From: Cryptomeria japonica
Taxonomy: Eukaryota; Streptophyta; Pinopsida; Cupressales; Cupressaceae
Length of the DNA: 64,000 bases
Assembly (NCBI RefSeq): GCF_030272615.1
Contig: NC_081407.1
Coordinates: 442,025,213-442,089,212 of the forward strand
Direction: 5' to 3'
In this document: positions 11,522 to 24,754 of the stretch, piece after piece
Layout: every line of letters begins with the position of its first letter
How positions within the stretch are numbered: the stretch's first letter is position 1
Notes under the pieces: generated by a model
Told to the model about the DNA's origin: nothing
Seen by the model: the letters and a program-made list of their open reading frames with translations, nothing else
Databases searched by the model: none
Translations under genes and position numbers: made by a program

Positions 11522-12490
11522 ATATGTCCATGTTGGATTCATCTTAGGGAGATTCGATACATATTACACATCATGTTTTTGACAACTGAGAAGTCTGAGA
11601 GTTGGATTCTGAGGAAATTGAATCAAAACGGTTTACTAAGATAGATATAAGCTTCTAAAGAAACAGTTGGTGCGTGTGGATGTTAGATTGAATTGACAAT
11701 TTTTTTATATTGAATCTATGTGAGGATACACAAGGAATGTAGAGGATATGAATGCCTAGAGAGCAAAGAAGAACACAATGTGCAAAGTATATGGGCAGAT
11801 TGGAGTAAGTGTGAATGGAAGGGATATATCATCACTGTATAATGGAGAGAGAAATGTGTTTAGAATGTTGTCATGTCCATGTGCTTGTGTCAAATTACTA
11901 AGATGTTTAGTAGGTTGTATATGCAATGGTATGTTGACATGCTTGTCATTGTTATTGCATATTTGAATGAGAGTCCAGGGTGTAAAGTTCTGAAGAGAAG
12001 ATTGTGAAATAGAGACAAGATCTATGTGACAATATGTATTAGATGCTTTGAATGGAAACAGAGTAACCCTCTAAACTTGTTTTTGTTCTCAGTTTTTTGT
12101 AAGGGGTTGGTTCTCCTTGGAGTGGGTGTTCCTAAATGTATAAGGGGGTTGGCGCTCCTAGAGTTGGTGCTCTGAATTCAATCAGTGAGACACATTATAT
12201 TTGGCAGTGAGGTTTTTGTAATTTGCTACTGAGGCATTTTTTATTAAGCCAGTGAGGCACTTTGTGGGTGGTTTTTCTACCCCATGAGGGTTTTCCACTC
12301 ATGAAATCATTGTGTCATGATCTGTCTATGAGCACTATGTTTTGTATGTTGATGTGATTATTTTCCATCATACTTGTTCATACTAAAAGATCATTTAGTT
12401 TTTATGCAATTCTTATTCAGTCTTGAAAAGTTAAAATGAAATTTTTATTTACTAGGAACACTGATTCATCACCCCCCCTCTCAGTCTTCA
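11522..12490 (+). repeat. plus-strand LTR J, 3' portion (continues at 45717-45734)
   Basis: The segment 12100-12490 reads like the 3' half of a copia-type LTR: a pair of diverged phrases GGTTGGTTCTCCTTGGAGTG / GGTTGGCGCTCCTAGAGTTG, GAGGGTTTTCCACTCATGAA, and finally TGATTCATCACCCCCCCTCT CAGT. It is cut after CTTCA (12490) by element B. The missing end GTTCC...CTCCAACA is found at 45717-45734, on the far side of B. No gene is present. The left border of J is not resolved. Confidence 0.6.
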
Positions 12491-13470
12491 TGTTGGAGTC
12501 AAGGATCACAGAGAGGAGGGGGGGGGGGGGGGGTGAATCAATGATCTATCAGAAATTAAAACTACAAACTTATTCTTTATCCACCAGTTAACAATGCATA
12601 ACAAATATGAACATAAACATACAATAATAAAAGCACAAATCCACAACATTGGAATTTTTATGTGGAAAACCGGAAAGGGAAAAACCACGGTGGGGCTAGA
12701 ACCCACAAATTTCATATACTATGGACAGGAGTACATAAATATTACATAGATGGGGAATGCACTTACATTTAAGCTCACTGCCTAGATCTCACTGCTCAAT
12801 TATATATGCCCGAAAGACTACAACCTTCAGGGGGGCTCACTGCCTTACAATTAGATTACAATGAGAATGTACAATGTAATTCACTCATAAATAGCATCTG
12901 ACTATGCAAAATTGAGTTTCGGTTAGGCTCTATATCACTGACTGTCTCTTCTCTATTGATTACCCTATTCCGGTCTTAGTCAATTACCGGTTGATCTGAA
13001 ACCAAAATGTGCACGTGAAATTACGCTCAATCACACCAAAACTAATCACTTACACATATAACACATCATCACATTACTAAAATCAACCACTACAATGATC
13101 TTATATATCCGGGCTCACCACAAAATAATCTCCTTCAAGTCGGCCTTAATAGATGTAACGTGTAGATGAAGTCGGCTCCAATCTTGAACACACCATAGCA
13201 CCAAAATAAAATATTGCAACCACATGCTTCCTAAAGTTCCTACCAAACACTGAGATCACAAAATAATCACCACAAACACTGCAAACACCGAAGATGATTC
13301 GGAATCAACACATTATCAAAATACCCTGTTTTATCGGTTAACTATCTACCGATTACCTCCATCTTCCAGATAGGCTAAGTCATGACTGTCGGATTGAATC
13401 ACCATGAAGAGTTGACATCAATGACACTCTAAACAACTAATCAATCACCAAATGAGTGTCAATACTAACA
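12491..13470 (-). repeat. 3' LTR of element B
   Basis: It runs from TGTTGGAGTC (forward sense, the 3' tip) to the LTR start at 13470 next to a polypurine tract (AAATAGGGAGATTG, 13484-13471). A TATA-like site (TATATAAG) lies at 13107-13100. The poly-G run at 12518-12533 (16 G) compares with six G in the other LTR copy at 24519. Close matches to the pieces at 40838-41188 and 45231-45716 prove the LTR identity. Confidence 0.9.
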
Positions 13471-13878
13471 ATCTCCCTATTTGGCATTGATGGCAACACC
13501 TGTGAAAAATGACTAAGTGTTGAAATTTGTACAACTGGATGAAAGAATAAAAGAATACAAGAATTCCAAGACTCCCCCTAAGATCAATAATCCATAAGTC
13601 TGAAATACATCCGGTTGTACACTCCATACAAAGAATCAGTCACCTCATCTCTCCCTCTATACATTTAAAATAATACAAGAATTCCAAGACTCCCCCAAAG
13701 ATCAGCAATCCATAAGTCTCTAATACACCGAGTTGTACACTCCATATAAAGAATCAGTCACCTCATCTCTCCCTCTATACATTTTTCACCGCATATCTGC
13801 CCCTTTGATAGCAATGCCAAAGATAGGGTGTCCATCAAAATTGTTGTACATATATACACATTCATTGAAGGATTAACT

Positions 13879-16855
13879 CTATACATGCTTCAATATATCT
13901 GCATAAGATAACTTAAGGAACCCTAGATAAGTGTTCCAACCTGCCCACAACTTCTCCAAAATTGAAACAAAACCATTCAAAACATAGGCATGAAATTCTA
14001 TAGCAGCAATGTTTGTAGGAGTGTCCTGAGACATATTTTGTATACAGTCCATTTTATGATACAGTAAGGTGTCCAGCCAGGGACCAATTAGGTTCTGGAG
14101 TTCACCTGTTCTCCTTATTATTCTCTCCTTCTCCTTCTCAAAATTCTTCATCTGCTCACTAATATTCAAAATTTGTCCCTTTATACTACCGGTTAGATTT
14201 GTTGTGGGATCATAGGCCTAAGAGATCTGAATTAACTGTCCTTTACAGTTCTCTATTTCCTTGTCTATGTCGGTAGTCAAATTGGTCAAAATTAGACAAG
14301 ACTTGTAGATTTTACCGCCTTCTACTAATGCCTCATCAACCAATTTTAGCTCCTTATCTAACTGTGCCTTATCATTATTTATCATTTGTAAAAATGTCTA
14401 AATTTTAGCGTCCTTAAACTTCTACATGGCTTGTAAGGCAAATGCCTTAAACAAAGAATCAAATTTGCTGGAGATATGATCAATTAAATTTTTTAGCTTA
14501 CCGAATGTACTGGTCCTTGCATCTAATTGCACTTCCGGTATCATCTGACCCAAAACTTTCACCGATTTCTCAATTAGTTTCTTCTCCTCTGATGCAGACT
14601 GGGCTAACTCTTGATTGGCTTGCACCTGAAGAGCAGCAACAGCTATCATCCTCTCACTCAGAGACATTTGAGAAAAAGGTTTATCAAAATTGATGTTAAA
14701 TTGAGGAAAACTCCCTAGGATCTGATTTTTATCAGTGTCAATTGCCACTAATACCAGAGTTTCCATACCCTTGTCCTTATCTTTATCCTTGTCGTTATCC
14801 TTATCCGGTTCAACATTATTTTCCTCAACTTTCTTCTCAAGTTCAACGGGTCTAGATTTATCCTCCTTAGGTGTCTCTTGTGAACCGGTGTCACCACTTA
14901 GTGTACCATCCATGACCTCTTTTGGTTTGTCATTATTATTTTTTGCCTCATCAACAACAAAATCCAAAACTTGTTGATCACCACCATCCTACATATCCTC
15001 ATCTTTATTTATAGTTTTTGTCAGAGGGTTATCTGACTGAGTGGCATTATTTGGAGTATCTACAAGTCGGTTCTCAGTTAAAAACTTCTGTCAAATCTCG
15101 TTGGTCTCTCTCCTTATTTCTTCAACTCTTTCGACCATTAAACTATTAACCCTATGCTTACTCTAGAATTCCTTTTTATTAGCCAACAAAATTAATCTTT
15201 CAATCTCTTCTATGGTGATACATGTGCAATGATTAACCATCTCACTCTCCTTTATTTCCCTATCCATATGACTTGCTTGTTTTCTTCTAGCATCAATAAG
15301 ATTGTACAAATCTTTGGGTAGATATTTTTCTAACTCAATTAATGCCTTACTAAATACATCCATATACAAAATTACTACTTCTTCTATCTGTCTCTGATCT
15401 TTATTATCCATATTTACATAATATATAGATATGTTCTTTAAATTACTATCTTGTATAATCTCATCAATCAATTCTTGAGTAGATAACAGAGGAATCATGT
15501 GATACTTTGTTTTTGAAGATTTCATCTTACCGGATTCAATGGCTACATCAAGATTTGACTTTGTCTTCTTTCCTTTCTTAGCCTAGCCTATCGGTTCAGG
15601 TTCAAATCATACTTTCTTCTTCTTCTTCTCACTCTTCTCACCATCGGATTGGGGCTTCCAGGTTACCCTAGCAAATTCACCCTTCTTAGGTGCCTTGTGA
15701 ACATCAGAATCAGATTTAGTTTTTTATTCCACCAGAGTAACCACCACATATTCCCTCTGTGTTTTCTTCTTCTTCATCAGAATACCTTTTCCCTTTGAAG
15801 ATGTACTGAAGGTTTTAGCTTGAGTAGTAGGTGTCTTCACCGGAGTGGCAGAGGGTCCTGTTACCTTTATCTTGACAAGAGCAAATGCAGATTTTTGTTT
15901 TTCTTCCTTCTCTATTGCATCCCTTGCTGCCCTATTAGCCCTCACCTTCTCTAGAGGATGGCCCTCCTCAACAAGAATATCCTTGACTATCTTCACCACC
16001 TTCCTCTTCCTTATCGGTTCTATAAATTTAGAGTGTGACTCCATTGACTTTTCCTTGCAGGTACCGAAACTCTCCTCCTTGCTGTCTTCCAGAGAGTTGA
16101 GAAAATGTTGTGCATATGCCTCCAAGGTAACTTCATCCACCTCATAGCCCATAGGAATTATCCAAATAGTGCGGGGTTGGACAACTTTCATCAATAATTC
16201 ATATTTATTCACCATAAAACATATTGTCCCCTCATACTTCTTGACGATTTCCTTAGGGATTCGTACTCTCTGCTTCATCTTCTCCTGAAATGTTTTGAAG
16301 AAGGCCCACAAAGAAGCATTCTGATTGTCTTGATTACCAAGACTATCCAATCCTTTCTTAATCTGTTGCACCACCAGTCTGTCATAAGACCACTGGACTC
16401 TACTGGTTCTGGGGATTTGATTCATGAAATATAGGGCAAGACAGAATCAATTATCCAAACTTGAAGACATGCTTTTTATCTTGTTTAATCTTCTTCAAAT
16501 TGAACAACAATTCTTCCAACAACACAATGCATAGGTCATAGTGATTGTCTTCCTTAACCATTTTGTATGTAGCATGAATTACAGTGTCCGAGACTAAATT
16601 CAATTTGTTTGATTGGTACAGCTTGTACCCAATCACCATAGCAGCAAACCTAACATCATCTTCCCTTATGGTACTGATTTTCATTGATCATCCGTAGAAT
16701 TCTGCACCAGTTAGTTTATTTGCGGTAGGGTTGGTAACCTTTTGTAACCCTGGATTCTCATCAGTTTGTAACTGCTTTGATTTCTTCCCCAATGATCTTA
16801 TATGGCTTGTCCAGCCATAAAAAATTAGCATGAACCCTGCTCAACACATACCTAA
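13879..16855 (-). pseudogene. element B ORF2, C-terminal portion (broken)
   Basis: This continues the ORF begun at 22858-22526 and is interrupted by element E exactly within the VLSRVH block: NIRYVLSRVHANFLWL reads from about 16862. Open segments are 16684-16451 (DLCIVLLEELLFNLKKIK), 16425-15724 (RVRIPKEIVKKYEGTICF, PRTIWIIPMGYEVD), 15525-15163 (helical domain, DLYNLIDARR), 14967-14422 and 14169-13879 (coiled coil). They align block by block with ORF2 of A and C. Many stops and frameshifts separate them, so the copy is dead. Confidence 0.75.
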
Positions 16856-17891
16856 TGTTGGTTCCCAAAATCACAAATTGGAAATCCTAGAGCTTTGCCA
16901 AATCTCCTACTAATTTCTCAATCAACCTTGGCCAACAAACAGGAATGGTCAAAGAAAAAATTCCTCTACACTTTAGGCTCCACTAGACCTAGGAAGGTAT
17001 ACCTTAATCTCCAAAGCACAAAGAGACTTCTTTATAGTGAATTTAAACTTATCAATTTAGTTGTTTGCAAGAATGGCAAAATGTTTCCTGCAACTATGCT
17101 TTATTATGTGCTTTTAACTTGCTTTAATCTGAAAACTTGAATGTAACTAATAGTGAATGAATTCTTATAAGAGAATGTTGTTGGAACCTTAAGTAATTAT
17201 GAAAAAACAATACTAATATAAATAAGATGTTTCCCTAATGAGGACCTTATGCACACCAAATTTACTCATAGAAAACTAACAATACACCAGTGCCTTATTT
17301 GAGAATTTATATGTTACTTAGTGGATGAATATTTGTAATCAACTTTGGATACAGTTTGAAAAACTTACAAATATTCAAGACTATCAATGCAATGGTTTCA
17401 TTCTCTTTTGCAAGAATAACAAAAACAATTTTATTTCCTACACAACAACATGTGATGGCACACTGCAGCAAATCTTAATTAGATTTATCCAAAGAACTTG
17501 ATCCATCAACACCATGTAACATAAAATACTCTAAAGTTAAAGACATCAAATCTTATATATTAATCTTGGAATAAAAATGTATACAAAAGCTACAAACTCA
17601 CAGGTACTTCATGATATTCTTGCCTGCACAAAATGACTTTTCATTTCTACAAACTTAATTTACATAACACTACTAGTCCCAACAAACAATCTGAAAGATA
17701 GGAGTTTTTTTTTTAATTGTGTACCCCTTGTATACAAAAATGACTCCCTATACATATGCGACTCAAAAGACACAAATAAAAGGACACACCCTTTCATTAG
17801 TACAAATGAAAACTAACAAAAATCTAACTAAGAACTCCCTAACTGCTAGAACAACTAACAATATTAAAAAACATATTACAATTGACACAAA

Positions 17892-20816
17892 TTAACTCTG
17901 GCCATCCAGGACCAAGCCACATTTTTGAATATGCTGAAGGTAAGCCTCATCCTTGTAAGTGTTGGAGTTGAAGATGATATCCTGCACTACCATCTCTATA
18001 GTTACAAAGCTTTCCAACTGGTCCACTATCTTTTCCATGTCCAAGGTGTTGGCCCATGCAATACCTAGAGAAGCATTAAGTGATGATTGGCATTCTGTAA
18101 TCCATACATTCTTGTCCATAATCTGCTTTGTTTCATCTATCACCTTTGGAATACCGTGTTGCACAATTTCCTGACAATCATCATATTCAACCTTTAGGTC
18201 TGCATCAAACTTCTCATGCTTTTTTATCAGTCTCTGGATTTTCTCATTAATTGCACTATCTACCTTACTAGCCTTCTTATCCTGCCAAAGCATATGTAAT
18301 CTGTTAGAAATTCTCGCATGTGAAAAATTGTTATCCATATTCTTCTGGTAAACTATCCAGAAGTCTTCAAGAACTCCATTTAACTTTTCAGATCTTTTTG
18401 ACAATAAGACACATGTTGTGTATGCCCTTATGTTCTGCATTTTCTCTTTCAACTTCTTATTCTCTCTATGCAATTCCTCGCACCTCTTCTTCAATTTTGA
18501 TTCATCTATTATTTGGGGTATAGGCTGACCTCTACTTCTCGAGAGCTCTTCATACAATGACTTGTATTTCCCTGCTTCTTTTGCCAACATCTTCATCTGT
18601 GCCTTATTCAATTTGGAAATATCAATCCCCATATCCATCGTGACCATGGGATCCACTTCACCAACTTTTAACTTCATCATGTGTCCAAAGGCCTTGTCCA
18701 CGTCTATAACCGTTTGCCTCTTATTAGGAGGATAAAGGGCCCACAAAAGCATAGCCTCATCATCTAGATCATGTCTTGATCCAATAAAAATATCATCTAC
18801 GCCCTGAATGTCTAACTTGAAATCTTTCTTATCTGAATGCAATAATCTATCAAAAATAAAAGATGCACTAAGGTCCTAGCCTGGAAAAATAATGATTCCT
18901 GCCTCTACAAGAAGTTGCCTTCCCCTTTGAGGGGTCATGCCTTCTAACTCTGAATTAATCTCCATCGTCAGCTTTCTGAGCATGTCTACCTCATTTTCTA
19001 GTGTCACATCTGGCATTGCTTCTCTTAACCTCTTTCCTTTAAAATGATACAAAAAATACTTGAACTCCTTCAACCTAATAAATTCATCATCTGACACAAA
19101 AGATGTATGTTCTTCTAGCATAGAATCCAAATCAGCATTCATCCTTGCAACAATTTGGTCATGTGCTTCAGGTTCCTCTTCATTTTCAAGCATTTTAAAT
19201 CTTGAGACAACCTCATTTTCACCTAATTCACTTTCAACTTCTTCTTCTTCCTCCATTTTCTGCAGCCTCTGTCTTTTTTCTTCTAAACTCTGATTCAAAT
19301 CCTAAAAAAAATTCATAGCTTCTTCAGACTCCTTGTTCCTGAAGATATTCAAAGCTTCAATATGCTCATGAAAGTAATCACCAAGATTCTTCTTTTTTTC
19401 TGCACTGGTGTATATACCCCTCCGGGTCATAATTTTTTTGCTTGTGTGCTCATACAAGTTATAATCCTCTATCAACTTTCTATCAATAACATCATAAGCC
19501 TTTGCTGATACAATGGTGAAATCACCAAAATGCAGAGTTCTAGGTAAGAAGACTTGCTTGTGGGCACCCCCAAAGTGATGTGCATTAGAGACACTCATTT
19601 GTCTCACAATCTCCAAGTAAGCGATTCGGTCTGGCATAGGCTTTGGTAGCACGTAGGGAACACCTTTGAATCCAAAAACCCTAACATATGAGAATTCTTG
19701 TCATACATACCAATCACCCCAATTATGATTCACCTTGCATCTCCACGCTCATGGGGTCTAATAAATCTTTTAATTTCTTCTGAGAATGATCTATCACAAG
19801 AGACCCCAAAATATTTGTACAATGGTTGAACAAAAAGCTCTTCAAATTTGACGTAATGGGATCTCATGAACCGAGAATCCCATAGTGATACCCACAATTG
19901 TATTGGTTGCTACCACCCATCTTTACCATGAACATTTCATTTCAATTCTTCAGGCCACAACCCCCTGGATCGTCTGTAAAATAAGATAATATGCATCAAT
20001 AATGAATAAAACTTAAAAGACTTATCAGGGTTATTCTGAAGATTTAAGAAACCCTCATGCATTTTTTCCACAATGGAGGCAGCATAATCAAATTGTCTTG
20101 GCTCATGCATTTGTCTATCTACAACAAGTACTAAAGGTCATATTCGAGCCACATCTGGAACCTCAACACCTTCCACTTGACCACATGCCATGTATGTATA
20201 TTGTAAGTACTATCTGAAATTGGTGATGACAAATGTGGGACTTCCCTTTCTCAGCCTTATGGATGGCCAAGTTCCACCCATTGTATACAGTATCTATCTT
20301 TTTATATTCTTCTTTCAGCTTCTCAAAAGACAAAAGCACATCAGATTCGAAACCAAGACAAAAAACCTCATGAATGGTAGCTACTGAAAGATGGATGCAT
20401 GCATCACCATTTGGTAATTGGATACATCTTTTCGTGGAATTATAAGCCCTAGCTAGGGTTTTCAACAATCGAATATTTACAAAGACATTAGGGACCACTA
20501 GCCTACCCAATCCAGTCATCTATGGGTTTGGGATTGGGGTCAGCTTGCTCCTTTGTGAATAATGATATAAGAACAATTTTTGGCCTCTAACCCTGGTCCA
20601 GACATCACCAATTTCCTTAAAATAATCTTCTAGCTGGTCACGGATAGGTAAATTAGCCTTAGACCTTCAGGACTTGGCTCTTGGTGAGCTCATCTAGTCA
20701 ATCATGTCCTGATTTAACTTCCACTTCTATGCACTTTCTCCACCTTTAGACTTCTTTGAGGCACTCTCAGAAACCTCAATGACCTTCCTCTTGCCTTTGG
20801 AATGAGAACCCTTCAT
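17892..20816 (-). pseudogene. element E ORF: large plant-transposon-like protein, several stops and frameshifts
   Basis: It starts at the ATG at 20816 with a short basic segment (KGKRKVIEV). Early stops follow, then an open domain (20519-20163) with LARAYNSTKRCIQLPNGDAC and LSVATIHEVFCL. Further pieces give DKSFKFYSLLMHIILFYR (about 20000), 19652-19302 (IMTRRGIYTSAEKKK), 19298-18876 (acidic, EEEEEVESE) and 18842-17892 (316 aa, coiled-coil rich, ending ...VLDGQS). The N-terminal half looks like the family of plant-specific transposon-borne proteins often labelled plant mobile domain-like. It is not alignable by eye with ORF2 of A-C. The function is unknown. Confidence 0.6.
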
Positions 20817-21129
20817 TTTTGAATCCTTCAAGCTTTCTAAAATTCAATTTTCTGTAATTTAGTTTCACTTCAATCTCTCTATTCGCTTCAATCTGTTATG
20901 CAAATTCCTTATACGAACTTCAATATATAGATTTAACACATCAGGAGCATTCACTCAATTAAAATCGTGCTATGATTTGCCTCATGAAAACACAGACCTA
21001 TCCATTGCCTGCATTTAATAATGGTGGGTGGATTCATTAAAATCAAATTTTACAATGGCTAGTCAACACAACTCATCCTAATGATTCAATCACTTGGCAC
21101 CACCCGTCTTTTTTATTTGCATAGATCTC

Positions 21130-22000
21130 CCTGATCACTCCATCGGGCATTAGCATAGCTCATTTTCCCTCATTCTGATGGTTATAGCTTCCCCGATGGC
21201 TCCACCTTCTAGCTAGGTTTTACTTTCACCTTTATGTCACATTGCATAGGTCATTCCGATGTACCATCCTTCTATTCTTCTGTGGCATTATGCCCATTGG
21301 GTATCGGTATAGCTCCAAATATGTTCATGTGATGGTTAGAATTTATCCTAATGAGTCCTCCTTCATAGTCTGCATCTCATTTGTTACATCGGGTCACCTT
21401 ATCGGGTATCGGAACAACTCATTTTATGTTTCTTTGATGACACGATGTCATCGACTTCACACTTGTGTATCTTTTTACTTCTCTGGTCTATCGACGTATG
21501 TTTCCCCGATGAGATCTCCTTGCTCGCACCCATCTCTACTTTCTCATTGGGTATCGGTATAACAAAAAATGTCTCCTCCCGATGAGCCGATGATATCCCA
21601 ATGACTTTGACTTCGATCAATGTAACTTATCCTGATCAAGTCTCCTTCTCTATGCCAAGCTTGTTTTCCTCATCAGGTATCGGCATAACTTGAAACACCT
21701 CTCCCCGATGTTTTAAGTTATCCTGATGACTTAGTATTCTCCTCCTTTTGGTATCGCCTCATCGAAGTAATTCAGGCCGATAACACCGCCTTCACCACCT
21801 AGTCCATTGGGTATCAGGGTAGTGTAAGATGACACTTTCCGATGACCTGATGACACCGCCAACAAGTATTCCACTCCATCCAACATCGGCATAAGTTTAG
21901 CCGATAACCTCATTGGATATTGGGGTAACCTTTTCTTCACGCTTCTGATAGTGAACGCTATTCTGATGACTCTGCCTCCTTGTTATGTTATCGGTGTAGC
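21130..22000. repeat. degenerate tandem repeats (about 105-140 bp) in the upstream part of element E
   Basis: The phrase CATTGGGTATCGGTATAAC or a variant recurs near 21135, 21289, 21400, 21545, 21672, 21803, 21910 and 21985. CCGATGA/CCCGATG phrases lie between the copies. Most intervals are 105-140 bp. The copies are strongly diverged. The array sits between the element E end and its ORF, where an LTR or leader would be, and no gene is visible in it. Confidence 0.6.
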
Positions 22001-22525
22001 TCTTCCCAATGGATTACTAACTCGCCAAACTTCTTCCTGTCGATCCCGCCCTAAGAAAATGCCATCGGACTCATCGGTTTGAGTTTTGTTGATCTACACG
22101 CACCCTTTTCTGCTTAGGCAATCTTATCGAGGTGACTTATGCCAATAAACATAATTTAATATTTTATGAAGAGGAGGCTTTCTTTCACAAATTTAACTTT
22201 CCATAACCATGCTAATGGACTTCTAGGGCACTGAAAATATCTCTGAATGCACTCATGACCCTGCTTCTATGATGAACCCTAAAATGTACTCTTGCAATGT
22301 AAAAAATTATCATGGTGAAGGTTATCAAAATGTCACCATACTTAATTCCATCCCATATGCTCATGCGATACTTGTTCATATAGATTCAGGCTACAATTGG
22401 ATTTCTCTGACACAGCAACATATCTCTTGTACATGCAATCCAGCACTAAATGCTCTTATGATGAAAATATACATATAAAACATCAATAGATAGCACAAAA
22501 TATTTTGCAAAAATATGTGCTAACA

Positions 22526-22858
22526 CCTAACCCACTCCTTCTCATCGAAAGTCAGGAAGTTCACAAACTGGGTAAAACCCTTTTCTTTTAGTTGTGCAAA
22601 TTTCATCTTGGGATTGCTGATATCGTCCATGATCTTATCTATGTATAGATCTAAAATATCTTCAGAGCCAATCTCCTCATTTTCACAATAAATATACACA
22701 CAAAAATCATCAACATGTAGAACACCGTGCAGAATGAAGTAAAATGCACCTACCGGGTCGTCCTCCATGGACTTGTATGGATTTTTCTTGAATACAGGAT
22801 GAGTCTTGTCTTTCACTTTGACCACCAATGGATTAGAGATAGAGGATGGATATGCCAT
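22526..22858 (-). pseudogene. element B ORF2, N-terminal portion
   Basis: It starts at the ATG at 22858 (MAYPSSISNPLVVKVKDK), matching the starts in A (MASSSASKF) and C (MAPKIQKPV). The segment YIYCENEEIG corresponds to YIHCNIEELG in A and FIKCRVEELG in C. The frame is cut after FDEKEWVR by the insertion of element E at the CCTAA target, and the protein resumes at 16855. Confidence 0.8.
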
Positions 22859-23250
22859 TCCAAAATCTCATAAAATAAGACTTAGATTAATGCCCTTCGA
22901 TAAATACCTTGAACAATTGTTGAATGCCCTGGATTGCTTTGTCGGATTGTCATTTGCTTTTAGATCACCTAGAAACTTTGATAGCTTGGAAACTTTGATA
23001 GCTCTAAAAAACAATTCTCAAGGTGAAGAATGATTCTCTTATTTGCCCTTTTAACTTTGCAAACCCTAATTTCCCTTTGAGATAAATGTACCTCAAATAC
23101 TCAACCGGATGCCCCATTCAGCTACTGGATGCCACAATCAACCATCTGAGTTCCAAATATCAACTGCCATCTGTAATCCATAGATCATGGATCTCATCAT
23201 GGGGTACTTGCAATATTTTCATTGATTTGCCTCCCCTAAGGCCAAAAGCC

Positions 23251-24429
23251 CTAGTTACCAGATGAAGATTTTGCACCGGATATAGGTACAGATCCATTAT
23301 ATGTCTTAGATTCATCCTTTCTCACCCACATCTTCTCATGCTTGTCTCTAATCTCTTCCACTTTCTCTTTACCCTTCTCAATTGATTTATTCTTATCTAC
23401 CGAAGCATTGTTCTTGCTTCTACAGTACTTTGCAATGTGACTAGTTTTGTTGCATGCCCTCCAAACAACATTATTCTTCACAGATCTGAAGTTCATCTGA
23501 TTTTGTCTCATCCTGCACTGATTAGACATATGTTTGAACATTCCACAAGCATAGCATATTTTGTTCTGAAATTTATTCATCACATCTCTACATACATTTG
23601 ACTTGTGTCCAAAATTATTACATATGAAACACTAACCGATAAAGGTAGAAACATTGTTGTTCATCACATTGTTATTGTTCATTATTCCATTATTCATCCT
23701 ACTTCTACACCGACTTGCCATATGACCAAATTTATTGCAAGTAAAATATCTACCATTAAATTTATGAGCATTAGGTTGTCTTACTGAAGGATTCTTGCTC
23801 TTCTTCTGATCAGGTTTAGCATTGCCTTGTCCAAATCTGGAGGATTCACCTTTCTCATATCCAAGACCTCGCATATCCTTTCCATATCTTTGACTTTCCA
23901 TCATCTCATCAAATCTTGCTAAACTGGCTTTGAATTTGTCTTTGTATTCATTGGCAGTAGTAAGTTCATCCCTCAAGGTAACAAACTGTCTTTCAAGTTC
24001 TTGACCATTATTTCTTGATTGTTTCAACTCAAGATTCAACTGATCATTCTCATAGGTAAGCTTGAAGCATTCATCAGCTCTTTCCTTCAATGATTGTGCT
24101 AGATTCTCCTCATTCTTCTTCTGGTCCTCAATCTCCTTGGTTAGTCTCACCACAATGGATTGCATCTCATTCTTCAAAGCAGCATTTTCTCTCTCAAGCT
24201 TGTCCACTTCATCATCTTCGTTCTGGTATTCCATGATCTGATCTTCTTTCTCCTTTAACTTGTCCATTAATTCCTTTCTCTTTTCTCTATGGATACTTGC
24301 TTGATCCTTAAGCTCACTAATGAATTCATTAGCTGCATTCATATTCTTCTTCAATGTACAGACCTCACTTCTAGCAGCATCAAGATCCTTAAGTGCCAAA
24401 TTGAGTTGTCTCTTAAAACCAGTATCCAT
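23251..24429 (-). pseudogene. element B Gag-like protein, coiled coil plus four CCHC-type units
   Basis: ATG at 24429 (MDTGFKRQLNLAL), about 55 nt after the primer site. The first 210 residues are coiled coil, homologous to element A (KNEMQSIVVRLTKEIED against KNEM-stop-DMTMRFCKEIED). Zinc-knuckle units: YFTCNKFGHMASRC, then, after a stop at 23632-23634, CFICNNFGHKSNVC, CYACGMFKHMSNQC and WRACNKTSHIAKYC. Several have lost ligand or glycine positions. The gap 23250-22859 to ORF2 has no gene. Confidence 0.75.
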
Positions 24430-24483
24430 TGAATCAATCTCCCAGATCTTCCTCAAGCGGTTAAGCTTCCTCTGAGGAACTAG

Positions 24484-24497
24484 GCTCTGATACCAAT
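24484..24497 (-). other. primer-binding site of element B
   Basis: The minus strand reads ATTGGTATCAGAGC directly after the LTR tip (CCAACA). It is a perfect initiator Met-tRNA type site and identical to that of copia element D. Confidence 0.9.
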
Positions 24498-24625
24498 TGT
24501 TGGAGTTAGGGATCACTGAGAGGGGGGTGAATCGGTGATATACTGGAAATTAAAACTGCAAACTTATTCTTTATCCACAGGTTAATAATTCATAACAAAT
24601 ATGAACATAAACATGCAATAATAAA
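24498..24625 (-). repeat. 5' LTR of element B, piece 1 of 3
   Basis: It matches 12491-12628 of the intact LTR up to AAACATGCAATAATAAA, which is the 17-bp target duplicated by the LINE insertion. Its G-run is short (six) where the 3' LTR has sixteen. Confidence 0.9.
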
Positions 24626-24754
24626 TTTGATATAAGTTCCAAACTTGGACTATGGGAATAGACAATAGAGTTCGAATCACTCCCCTTTGTGTTCTTTTCT
24701 TGCAAAAAAGTTGGTCACTAGGCTAAGGTCTGCCCTAGCAACCCTAAAAAACTT

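Larger units (their letters stand above)
16856..22525 (-). mobile_element. element E: TG...CA insertion with one plant-transposon-like ORF
   Basis: The insertion is delimited by a perfect 5-bp duplication CCTAA (16851-16855 and 22526-22530) and by ends TGTTGG...TAACA on the plus strand (minus: TGTTAGCAC...CCAACA). It lies inside ORF2 of element B, whose VLSRVH block resumes on the other side. Five-bp duplication and TG/CA ends are LTR-type, but I could not align two LTRs or find a primer site. The coding part is 20816-17892. The 16856-17891 and 20817-22525 stretches are non-coding. No gag, integrase or polymerase motif was found. Confidence 0.75.
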
